DNA from: Isochrysis galbana
Taxonomy: Eukaryota > Haptophyta > Isochrysidales > Isochrysidaceae
DNA: 64,000 bases
Assembly (NCBI GenBank): GCA_018136815.1
Contig: CM030931.1
Coordinates: 4,470,148 to 4,534,147 of the forward strand
Direction: 5' to 3'
Below are positions 33,400-42,259 of the stretch, in pieces (the stretch's first letter is position 1; the number at the start of each line of letters is the position of its first letter). The translations under genes and the position numbers were made by a program. The notes below the pieces were generated by a model, which had not been told where the DNA came from, did no database searches, and saw only the letters and a program-made list of their open reading frames with translations.

Positions 33400-34305
33400 A
33401 TGGAGCGCGCCGGCGCGACTCCCCTCTCTTTCGGGCCCCCCGCCGAGGGCGCCCCTCCAGTACCCATGGAGCAGTCGCTGGCGAAGCGACCGCGTCCACC
33501 CGCGGAGGCCGAGCAGGTGCGTGCGACTCGCGTCGCGCCACACGGCCCGTGGCCCCGGCCGCACCACCCTCAGCAGCCATGCTGGTCCCCCCCATGGGGG
33601 ACAGCAGACTGCAGACAGCAGGACAGACACAGCAGACAAGACGCACAAAGCAACCATTGGGCATGCCTCATGGCAGAGGCTCCTCCCACCCTGGTGACGG
33701 TCGCGCCGCCCTGGCGGCGCGGCCCGAGACCGGGTGGCCCTTATGGGCACAACCAACACCCCACCCTGCATACGTACTACAACAGAAGAATGTCACAACT
33801 GGAGCCCCAACACAACACAACCAGGGCCCCTCTGAAAGAGGGACTGGGAACCGACCACCAACAACCAGCCCGCCACCAAGCACCAAACTCATACTCATGG
33901 CCGACCCACATTCCCCTGACGCAGGAGCCAGCGTCAGATGGAGAGCAAGAGGGCGTAGACACAGACGCAAACTTCGACCTCTCCTTCCACCAAGAGGGGG
34001 ACTACACCTTTCTGGACACGACCGTCTACGCCGCGATAGTTGAACTGCTCCTCGAGCTAGAGGGAGTCGATCCAGAGCCAGACTTCTGGGCACGGTCCAT
34101 TGCAGGCCCCTGGCACGTAGCCGTCAATGAAGACTGCGCACAACAATTCCAAGAAAGGTATGGCGAAACCACCACCCTTCGCGTGAACCAGACCGACATC
34201 ACCGTACGCATCAAGATCGTATCAATCGAGGAAAAGATCAACAAGCGAGGCGCCACCTCGCGAAAGTCACTCTACAACGCTCTCCAGGACGTGTCGGCGT
34301 CCCAG
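33400..34305 (+). pseudogene. LINE ORF1, 3'-truncated at the gypsy junction
   Basis: The ATG at 33400 follows AACTAAGTTTATACTTGGTC and opens about 300 residues. The N-terminal 200 are Pro/Gln/His-rich. A folded-looking part at about 215-300 reads TTVYAAIVELLLELEGVDPE, AGPWHVAVNEDCA and ITVRIKIVSIEEKINKRG, shared with the ORF1 fragment at 18029-18498. No zinc knuckle remains. The frame stops at 34308, but the last few codons already overlap the end of the minus-strand gypsy pol frame (stop at 34272). The element is therefore cut there, unlike a normal LINE, which loses its 5' end. Confidence 0.7.
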
Positions 34306-37300
34306 TGAGTGACTCCAGGTTTGTGCACGACGTCGAATCTATATTCGGCTAGCTTTAGGACCCATCGCATGAGGCGCGAGGCTGGACCACCGGTGACTTG
34401 ATCTTTCATCGTGTGAAGCCAGCGCAAAGCTGAATGGTCTACGACGAGGGTGAAGTGGCGACCCCAAAGATAAGGCCTCCAATTTCGGATCGATTCTAGC
34501 GCTGCTAGAAGTTCGATTTCAGTGACTGTCCAATGGCGCTCAGCCGGACTCAAGCTACGACCGTAGTATGCAACGACGCGCTCTCTCCCTTCGTCGTCTT
34601 TTTGGGCGAGGACGCCGGCGATGCCGAGCTTGCTAGCACCGTCGGTTTTAACGAGGAAAGGACGGTCGTCTCGAGGAGGTGCAAGTACGGGTTCTTCACA
34701 GATAGCTTGCTTGAGATCTTCGATAGCCTGTCGACAGGCTTCTGTTTGCGACTCGACCGGGACGTCGCACCCTTTCCGCGTGAGAGCGGTTAACGGCGCC
34801 GCACGGATCGCAAAACGACGGATGAAACGGCGGTAGTAGGAGCACAATCCAAGGAACGAACGGACGGCTTCGATCGAGTTGATTTGGGTTGGGTCGATTT
34901 TCGAGACAGCTTCCACTTTCTTGGGATCCATCCGAAGACCTTCACGCGAAACAACGTGGCCGAGATATTCAGCCGAGGTGGCAAAGAAAACGCATTTCGA
35001 CATCTTGCAAGTGAGGCCCGCCCAGATGAGACGTTCCAAGACAAGATCAAGACGGTGTAACATTTGTTGGAATGACGACTCTTCCCTGGCCTGCAGCGAG
35101 TCACCTACACCTGTCGACCAGGCGCCGACATCATCCAAGTATGGCATACAAATCTCCCATGCCAGCCCACCGAGAACGGCGTCCATGAGGCGGCACATAT
35201 ACGAGGGACCGGATTGAACACCGAAAGGCAAGTAATTGAACTCGTACTTGCCGCGATGAGTAGTGAACGCGGTGATATGTTTATCGGATTCTTTGATCGG
35301 TATACCCCAGAAACCAGATGCCAGGTCCAGGGTGCAAAGGAATAGAGAATCGAGGTTGCCTTGACCGGACGACAATCGGTCGATGGCTTCTACCGTGAGG
35401 GGAAGAGGGCTGTCCTCTAGACGAAGCTTGGAGTTGACGTCGCGATAATCTACGCAGAAACGTACGGAGCCATCCTTCTTAGTGACTAACACGACTCGAG
35501 AGGCCCACGACGAATTTGATTTCCTAATGATGCCCGCGGACTCCATCTTGCAAACTTCGTCCTCTATGATCTTCTCACCCTCTCGTCCAACTCTAGACGG
35601 TGCGTGACGGTGAGCTTCGGCTCCGGGGTTGAGCGGTAGCTCTACCTCCATCACGTGAGTGTGATTCGGGTTAGTCGGGTCAATTGCGAAAGCAGCGATA
35701 CGTCGGGCCAGTAGACGACGAACTTGTTCACGTTGGGGCATCGAGAGACGGCCCTCGGGGTCGATCTTGGCTGCCTCGAGGAGCTTGCGTTGGTCCTCGT
35801 TGAGCGACTCAATCACATCCGGCGAGTTATTGTCACCGACGCGGTGATAAGTTCCAGCGTGAATCTTGAATCGAACCTGTAGCGAAGCTACAGGATGGAA
35901 CGACGGAAGGTGTAGTGGTTTGGGGTCAGTATTGGCCACCGTAACCGCGATGGTGTGGTCGGATTTCGGCCTCTCTACTTGAGGGATGACGAGCGGAGAG
36001 CTGTCAATAGTCTCGCGTGTAGGGAGCCGGTCCACGAGCATGGCGCAGTCTTCGTGTTCTCGAAGAGCTAGCGGAATTCGGACGTGAAACGTCGCCCGAT
36101 GATAGGCCGGGATCGTGATAGGTTCATGGGTATATAGGAGGTACTCGGAGCCACAAGACGCCGGCGCTTTGGCGGCAAACTCATCGGCCGTGTTGAAGAG
36201 CGGCTCGGAGACTAGCTGGTTGTCGTTTTCGGCGGCTTGCGGCCCTCGGAAGAAGTCAGTCGTGATTGGGTTCGCGGAGGTCGGACAGACCTGTGCACAA
36301 GTCATGCTGACAGGGACCACCGCTATCGGTGACGTCGAGACGCGAAAGATCGGCGGAGCGTCGGGGCTTGGACTGCCATTAACCTCAAGAGGAGCCACCG
36401 TGGATGGGGCACCGAGGGTGATAGAGCCGTCCGCGCTGTCGGAGGCGAGCTGAATCGAAGCGGCGTGCGTAGCTAAGAAGTCGTTCCCGAGCAGTAGCAT
36501 CGGGTTGCCTTCAATCACCATGAACGTATGACGAAAGAGAAATCCACCGACGGAGAAAACGATTCGAGCCTTGCCTCGCGTGATAAGAGGTAGGCCGTCT
36601 GGGCCATGGAGCGGTGTCACTACGGCTTGCGGCAGCCGCTCGACGCATGCGTCGTTGGGTAGGCTGGACAAGAGGGAAGTGGTCACGACCGACGGGCCAG
36701 CTCCGGTGTCAGCGAGTGTGCTGTTGACCGTGAGGGCGGAGTCGGCTAAGATTACTCCTTCTTTGCCGGCAGCCTCGCCGGAGCGGCAGACCATTAGATC
36801 TCGAACATATAGACAATGCCTTGGGTAGGCAGATGGTAGGGTATCCACGACGCTCTCCGGCCGGTGCGCGGTCACGTGTGCAATGGTGTCGGACAGGGAC
36901 GGGGTTGGTCGCCAGCGTCGTTGCTCGGGTGAATTCGTCGTCAAACTGGTCGTCGTCTCTTCGGGTACTCCGACTGCCGCTATCGTGGCAGAGGGCCTAG
37001 AGGGGTCGTCCTCGTTGGTAGCGGTACAGGGTGATAGCTTGGGACTAGTGTAGCCCAGGCCTCTCTTGTCGGTGGGGTGCCTCGGGTGGTCGGACATCTT
37101 TTCCCAATCTTTCTCGAGACGGGCTTGGGCTTCTGTCTTGGGTCTTCGAACTAATGAGGCTAGCTCTTCGGCGCGGATGCCTTTGGCTTCCACGAACTCG
37201 ATCGGCGCTCGGACGGCAGCGGCGAGGTCGGATTCCTCGTCGGCGTTTCGTCCGGCTAGAGCTTGCGCTCTTATTTCGTCAGCGGTTTCGAGCGTGACGT

Positions 37301-40300
37301 TGGACCATTTCTGGTCCCCGTTCACTCCGAATGATTGCCATTGTTGGCGCCGCTTCCGGAGAGTCGTCGGCGTCGTCGGACGCGGCGAGCTCGCGCGTGC
37401 CGGAGGCGGGGCGGTCCATGGAGAGAATGGGTCGTGGAGTGTAGACTCGGAGGCGTGGAGTGGCGTGTCGTTGTCGTGGTTATCGTGGGTTTCTTTTTGG
37501 TCTTCGTGGTTGTCTGACTCGGGAGTAGCTGGACGGGAAACAACGGGGTCGGAAGAAACTTCACTCGTTTCCCTCCCCCTCTCATAACGATGAAGAGCCG
37601 ACCACGGCTCGTAGGCGGTAGCCTCGGTCGAGCTAAGTGAAGGCCGGTCCAATAGGCTGCACCGCGCGCAAGCGAGTAGCTCTAACGCGGACAATTTCTT
37701 CGTCGACGTCTGGTCTCGCTGTTGGCTCAAATGTCGAAGAAGAACCGGCATCCAATGGATCGCCATCGCTCCAGCTACACCGACGTAGGTGCGGCTGCGA
37801 AGAGCGCCACGGTGCGGTGAAGGAGAGAGGTTAGCCATGGCCGACTCACGGCCATCCACGACGCAAGTTGGCTGGAGGGGCGGCAGCCCTTTGGTGAGGT
37901 ACAACCCGGTGGCTTTCTGGTGTCCAGTGCCGTGCTCCCAGGGTTGGACGAATTGGGTCGGGGTCAACCCCCCGACTAAACGGCGAGCTTCCGCATGCAT
38001 CCGAGGGTTCTCGACCGCTACAAACGGAGCAGTGGCGGAGGCCATTGACTTGAAGACGCGAGCGGCCGACTCAAGAGCGGCACGACGTCCGGGTTCTTGG
38101 GAGAGCCATTGACTGCTGACAGCGGAGAGGTACGTGCAGGGCGGGTGGGCGATGACTAGGTCCCAACCTAGGTTTTGGACATGAAGCGCGTCGCCTTGGA
38201 AGTGGGGCACGTAATCGATCTCGGAAGGATACAAATCGCACGTAGCTACATCAGCACCGGCGAGTAGGAACATGGAGGAGACGACGCCGCTCGTCTCGCC
38301 AACGACGAGAACGCGTGGTGCGTGACAGCCAGACGTCAGCCCGTCTTGGACTCGTTGATTCATCTTCGTGAGCTCAGCGCAAAGCTCATCGAAGTGCTTG
38401 GGTAGCGCGGCGGCAGGCGAGGCTAGGGTGCCATTGCGAGGCCGGCGAAGCTCTTGGGCTGCCTCCGTGAGGTGCCGAGGTAATACCACCGCAGAGCCGC
38501 TCGCTCGTGCACGAAGAGAGGCGAGAGCGTGGAGAGCGGGTGACGGGGTATCATCACGGGTGCCGACATCGGAGTTGTTTTGAGAGGAATCGAAGGACTG
38601 GATCGCGGACGCATTGATCGCTGCCACGCGCATGATGGTGGTGGCAGTGGTATCGAGAGGCAGGCAGTGCTCGGAGGCGGCGACCGGTGGCCGCAGCGAC
38701 GTAGGACGAATGGAAGAAGACTCGGATATCGACGACGTAGAGACGGGCTCGGAGGACGGGATTGACGAAGAAACTCGGAGAAGTGGGGTGTCGGACGGCG
38801 GCGACGGACGCCGCGGCCGCGAGACCACCGGTGAGAGACATGAAGGACATGGCTCAGGGACTCGGTTGGGCTGGCTCAATGGGCGTAGAAGCTCGGTTTG
38901 GGAGGCCGCCGTTCCTCGACGTGCAGAGGAGTTGTGGTCACTCTCCATGGTCACGTCGGAAGAGGAGACGTCGTTGCATTCTGTCGTCGGCGGGGTCGGC
39001 GCCGGCGAAAGAAGGGACGTGGCTGTCGTAGAAGCCGGCTGCGGGGAAGGCTGGGGCCAGGGTGGTGGCTCTGCGGCAGCGGCTGGCGTGGGTAGTGGCC
39101 GAAGAGGTTCTGCAATGCGAAGCATTCTTCGGAGGACTTGGCTCGGGCTAGCGGGTGGATGGACCGCTGAAATTACGGTGGATTCAGACTCGAATTCGGA
39201 AGACTCGGCGACTTGAGAGGGGCTAGGAGACGGCTGTTCAAGCTCCTCCAGGGCTCTCGGTTGATGGGGTGGCGTGGGAACGCCGGTGGTCGACCGCGGA
39301 CTCCGCGGTGACGTTAATTTGTACTCGGACTCGGACTCGTCGTTTCTGGCGTGCTGGACGCCAATAACAGGGCTAACTTTCGAAATGGGAACGGACGGGG
39401 CCGGCTCAAAGGTGAAGCCCCCTGGCGTCGCAACCGTCGGTGAGGACGAAGCTGAAGCTTGTGATGACAATAGGGGCACGGTGGCCAGCACCGGTTGGCT
39501 CGGTGCGGCCGAAATCTCGGACTCGGTGACGGGCTTGATTACGCGGGCTCGGGATGCACTGTCTTGTGCGATTGGACTCGGACTCGGAACGGAAACGGAA
39601 GGGATCGGCTCGGCGGCGTGCAGCCTGCTGGAGTGGCAGGCCGGCTGCGGCGAGACTCGGAACGGTGGCTCGGACAAGGACACAGTGGCTGTCGTCGAGG
39701 GCTTCGGCGTCAGCTTGTGTTTGGACTCGATACGCGGTGGCTCGTGAAACGGGGCTCGGTTGTGGTTGGAATTCTGGAAGTGACCGGAGATTCCAAATGA
39801 CTCAGACTCGGGGCGCGGAGGACCGAAGGTGAACACTCCCGCGGAAGGAGTGGTCGTCGGAGGCTCAGTGAGTGGCTGGAGCTCCGTTAATCCTGCGGTC
39901 GACCGCGTGGTAGGACTCGGTGACGTTGTAAACTCGGACTCGGACTCGGACTCGGACTCGGATGGCTCAGAACGGGGTTTGCTCAAAACAGGCTTGGACT
40001 CGGACTCGAAAGAAAGTGGGGAAGAACCGGAGAACTGCGCCTCCATCGTCGTAGTAATGGAGACTGGTGATACCGGTGATGACTGGACTGGGCTCAGACT
40101 CGTAGATGGGCTCGCGGTGGCGTAAGACGAAGAGGGTAATTCTGAACGTGACTTGGACTCGGACTCGTACTCGGGAGACGTTTTGTGGCTCGGACATGCG
40201 AAATTTGATTTGAAGGATTGAAGGTTGGATTGGGCCTGCGGCGGCTGGATTTTCGCAGACCGTGAGGTCTTGGACTGGGGATGCTTGAGGAGTGGCGGGG

Positions 40301-40616
40301 GGTAGCGGTTGAGCGGCTTGAGTTGATAGAGAGGCGGTGACGGTTGACTTGGTTTTGAGGACTCGTGCGTGATATCGAGAATCAGGATGGAATCATCGGC
40401 ATTGGGAGAAATAGGGGCAATCGGCGAGGAGGCAGGAGAAAGAGGGGGATGGAGGTGGCAGGGCTTGTCTGGAACTTGGGGAATCTTGGGGTACCGGTTG
40501 GAGGCCGTAGAAGTACTCGGCCGTAGCGTAATACGATCTTTTGGTGGGTGGCGTTCAGGCCCACTACCCTGGACTGGTAGCGGGGTAACAGCGCGGACGT
40601 GGGCCCCGCCGGCGAC
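34272..40616 (-). CDS. gypsy pol polyprotein: C5-methyltransferase-like, protease, RT, RNase H
   Basis: The ATG at 40046 gives 1924 residues, and the frame is open back to the gag UAG at 40617-40619. Residues 1-570 are Ser/Pro/Glu-rich, with an ESESESESE run. Residues about 575-770 resemble phage cytosine methylases: VLVVGETSG (motif I), CDLYPSE, GWDLVIAHPPCTYLS (motif IV, Cys about 635), FVAVENPRM (motif VI), then KGLPPLQPT and RSRTYVGVAGAMAIHW. The protease has DTGAG (about 1111) and LLLGNDF (about 1185). RT runs from VVLVTKKDGSVRFCVDYRDV to PYLDDVGAW (about 1634) and KCVFF...YLGHVVS. RNase H has VKTDGASK, ELLAALESI, VVDHSALRWL and HKPGVTHWDAD. No integrase follows. Confidence 0.9.
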   Translation of the reverse strand, partial: VAGGAHVRAVTPLPVQGSGPERHPPKDRITLRPSTSTASNRYPKIPQVPDKPCHLHPPLSPASSPIAPISPNADDSILILDITHESSKPSQPSPPLYQLKPLNRYPPPLLKHPQSKTSRSAKIQPPQAQSNLQSFKSNFACPSHKTSPEYESESKSRSELPSSSYATASPSTSLSPVQSSPVSPVSITTTMEAQFSGSSPLSFESESKPVLSKPRSEPSESESESESEFTTSPSPTTRSTAGLTELQPLTEPPTTTPSAGVFTFGPPRPESESFGISGHFQNSNHNRAPFHEPPRIESKHKLTPKPSTTATVSLSEPPFRVSPQPACHSSRLHAAEPIPSVSVPSPSPIAQDSASRARVIKPVTESEISAAPSQPVLATVPLLSSQASASSSPTVATPGGFTFEPAPSVPISKVSPVIGVQHARNDESESEYKLTSPRSPRSTTGVPTPPHQPRALEELEQPSPSPSQVAESSEFESESTVISAVHPPASPSQVLRRMLRIAEPLRPLPTPAAAAEPPPWPQPSPQPASTTATSLLSPAPTPPTTECNDVSSSDVTMESDHNSSARRGTAASQTELLRPLSQPNRVPEPCPSCLSPVVSRPRRPSPPSDTPLLRVSSSIPSSEPVSTSSISESSSIRPTSLRPPVAASEHCLPLDTTATTIMRVAAINASAIQSFDSSQNNSDVGTRDDTPSPALHALASLRARASGSAVVLPRHLTEAAQELRRPRNGTLASPAAALPKHFDELCAELTKMNQRVQDGLTSGCHAPRVLVVGETSGVVSSMFLLAGADVATCDLYPSEIDYVPHFQGDALHVQNLGWDLVIAHPPCTYLSAVSSQWLSQEPGRRAALESAARVFKSMASATAPFVAVENPRMHAEARRLVGGLTPTQFVQPWEHGTGHQKATGLYLTKGLPPLQPTCVVDGRESAMANLSPSPHRGALRSRTYVGVAGAMAIHWMPVLLRHLSQQRDQTSTKKLSALELLACARCSLLDRPSLSSTEATAYEPWSALHRYERGRETSEVSSDPVVSRPATPESDNHEDQKETHDNHDNDTPLHASESTLHDPFSPWTAPPPARASSPRPTTPTTLRKRRQQWQSFGVNGDQKWSNVTLETADEIRAQALAGRNADEESDLAAAVRAPIEFVEAKGIRAEELASLVRRPKTEAQARLEKDWEKMSDHPRHPTDKRGLGYTSPKLSPCTATNEDDPSRPSATIAAVGVPEETTTSLTTNSPEQRRWRPTPSLSDTIAHVTAHRPESVVDTLPSAYPRHCLYVRDLMVCRSGEAAGKEGVILADSALTVNSTLADTGAGPSVVTTSLLSSLPNDACVERLPQAVVTPLHGPDGLPLITRGKARIVFSVGGFLFRHTFMVIEGNPMLLLGNDFLATHAASIQLASDSADGSITLGAPSTVAPLEVNGSPSPDAPPIFRVSTSPIAVVPVSMTCAQVCPTSANPITTDFFRGPQAAENDNQLVSEPLFNTADEFAAKAPASCGSEYLLYTHEPITIPAYHRATFHVRIPLALREHEDCAMLVDRLPTRETIDSSPLVIPQVERPKSDHTIAVTVANTDPKPLHLPSFHPVASLQVRFKIHAGTYHRVGDNNSPDVIESLNEDQRKLLEAAKIDPEGRLSMPQREQVRRLLARRIAAFAIDPTNPNHTHVMEVELPLNPGAEAHRHAPSRVGREGEKIIEDEVCKMESAGIIRKSNSSWASRVVLVTKKDGSVRFCVDYRDVNSKLRLEDSPLPLTVEAIDRLSSGQGNLDSLFLCTLDLASGFWGIPIKESDKHITAFTTHRGKYEFNYLPFGVQSGPSYMCRLMDAVLGGLAWEICMPYLDDVGAWSTGVGDSLQAREESSFQQMLHRLDLVLERLIWAGLTCKMSKCVFFATSAEYLGHVVSREGLRMDPKKVEAVSKIDPTQINSIEAVRSFLGLCSYYRRFIRRFAIRAAPLTALTRKGCDVPVESQTEACRQAIEDLKQAICEEPVLAPPRDDRPFLVKTDGASKLGIAGVLAQKDDEGRERVVAYYGRSLSPAERHWTVTEIELLAALESIRNWRPYLWGRHFTLVVDHSALRWLHTMKDQVTGGPASRLMRWVLKLAEYRFDVVHKPGVTHWDADTSWRAL

Positions 40617-42236
40617 CTACTGGGCCGGACGGAGAACAACCATCGTGCGGAGGCGGCGGTGGACTTCTGGGTCGTTACCACACTCGCCACTGCCGCCTTC
40701 GCAGAGAAAACGAATGTATGGTTGGCAAACGACGGGGTTATGAGCTCCGTCGCCCGTGCCATACTTCCACAAGTCTGCCTCGGGCGTACCAGATGGAGCC
40801 CGGGGACGAAAGGCGCAGTACGCGCAGCCGTTGGCGTCGGTCCACTCCTTGACGTCGCGGTCTAAGTCGTCGAGACGCGGCGCCGTCATGGTGGCATCCG
40901 AGGGACGGCAGCGCGTGAGCGCAGCGCGAAGGGCCGGGTGACCCGCGTAACGAGAGATTTGCCAGAAGCGGGCTCGCGCTCGAGACCAGCTACCTGGATC
41001 CCATTCCGAGAGGCCCGAATCGGCCGGAAGCCCAAGGCCGTTCGGAGGGGGATCACATTGGCGACGGGAAGACGTGCTTTTGCCGAGGGGACGGTCAAGA
41101 AGTGCGTCCGGTAACGGAGACGATGCGGAGTAATTCGTAGGCGGAGGCGGAGCCCGACGATTGTCAGCGCCAGTCGCCTTGCGGTTCGAGTTGTTGTTTT
41201 GCGATTTTAATGCCTCGGCCACCGCCGCTTGGACGGCGGCGACCATCGAAGCCGTAGTGTCTGCGGGGTTAGAGGCAGTCTTAGCAACCTTGGCGGTCTT
41301 GGTGGACTTGGAAGTAGTCGCCGGCGGCGTCACGGCGGCGACCGTGACCGACGCTTGTTGGCCAGCGCGGGCTTGTTCGTACGGGCTCAGGTAGCGCTGG
41401 CAGAGGTTGACGCACGAAAGGGCCGAACGAGGGAGCTCGTGGTTCTCGACGCGGAAGCGAGTCTTCGCAAGACACTCGCCGAACTTGGTCGCGTTATCCA
41501 CGCCGCGAGCCGCGTCGACCTTGTCGTTCCGAATGATGGACTCGAATCGTTGATTGATATCGTGCGACATGTTTGGGTGGTCCCAGACCGTCGTGGCATC
41601 CACCTTCGCGTCACCCATCTTGCGGACGTACGCGCGCACCAAATTCTTGGATAACTCTAAGAGATCGGAGCCGGCTTCACGGGCTACGAGGCGGTCCCAC
41701 TCCATGGAGGCGGAGTCTTTGGCGAAGCCGGGCACGTTGGCCGCGAAGGTGGCGTCGCACTTGCGGAGAAGCACGTCGCAGGCCAGCGCGGGATTGAGAG
41801 AGAGAACCGGATCTTCGGCGAGATCGAGGAGGAAGGCGTAAATCCTTTGGTTGCCGGTGGTGCACAAGTTGGCGGCCGCTAGCAAGGATGTAAAGATTTC
41901 ACGGTGGTCGCAGCCGAGCGAGAGGGCGCGCTCGAGTGGCTTGATGAAGGACAGACGAAAATCATTCCAGGAGGTGGCCGCTGTCTGGACGTTGTCCGAG
42001 GCCAGGCCCTTGGGGAACTTGATCTCGGAAAGCTCTTTGCCCATTCGGACTTGGTGATGGAGGGTGCGGTCGAGGAAGAAGCGGCTCCGAGCCCACTTGG
42101 TCACGTGCTCCTTCTCGAAAAACACACGGTAGTGCCAAACATTGCCGGCCCGAGAGAGGCCGCCGTTGAGAATGGCGTGGATTAGCTCGAAATCGTCGGA
42201 GTTCTTGTAGAGAGAAGCTACCTCATAGGGGGACAT
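40617..42236 (-). CDS. gag-like protein of the gypsy element, ends at UAG
   Basis: It spans 539 residues from the ATG at 42236. The frame is open for at least 100 bp further upstream and overlaps ORF A. The first 290 residues are helical with W and charged motifs (for example TSWNDFRLSFIKPLERAL), as in gypsy capsids. A low-complexity Ala/Thr/Lys linker follows, then a C-terminal Cys-rich part (CAYCAF...VVCQ...FLCEGGSGEC) that may replace the usual CCHC knuckle. It ends CAG-TAG, and the pol frame follows in the same register. Stop-codon readthrough would give a gag-pol fusion. Confidence 0.8.
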   Translation of the reverse strand: MSPYEVASLYKNSDDFELIHAILNGGLSRAGNVWHYRVFFEKEHVTKWARSRFFLDRTLHHQVRMGKELSEIKFPKGLASDNVQTAATSWNDFRLSFIKPLERALSLGCDHREIFTSLLAAANLCTTGNQRIYAFLLDLAEDPVLSLNPALACDVLLRKCDATFAANVPGFAKDSASMEWDRLVAREAGSDLLELSKNLVRAYVRKMGDAKVDATTVWDHPNMSHDINQRFESIIRNDKVDAARGVDNATKFGECLAKTRFRVENHELPRSALSCVNLCQRYLSPYEQARAGQQASVTVAAVTPPATTSKSTKTAKVAKTASNPADTTASMVAAVQAAVAEALKSQNNNSNRKATGADNRRAPPPPTNYSASSPLPDALLDRPLGKSTSSRRQCDPPPNGLGLPADSGLSEWDPGSWSRARARFWQISRYAGHPALRAALTRCRPSDATMTAPRLDDLDRDVKEWTDANGCAYCAFRPRAPSGTPEADLWKYGTGDGAHNPVVCQPYIRFLCEGGSGECGNDPEVHRRLRTMVVLRPAQ

Positions 42237-42259
42237 GTTAAACAGTTGGTCCCATGAGG

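Noticed and set aside
33668-34093. Open frames antisense to the LINE ORF1
   Set aside because: They are shadows of a GC-rich coding strand, with no motif of their own.
37066-40125. Plus-strand ORFs antisense to the gypsy pol frame (Asp/Ser-rich)
   Set aside because: They mirror the Glu/Ser-rich repeats of pol; the minus strand has clear protease, RT and RNase H motifs.
40617-40619. UAG reassigned to an amino acid in this organism
   Set aside because: The EF-hand, hydroxylase and 45092-46808 genes appear to end at TAG, so the standard code is simpler.
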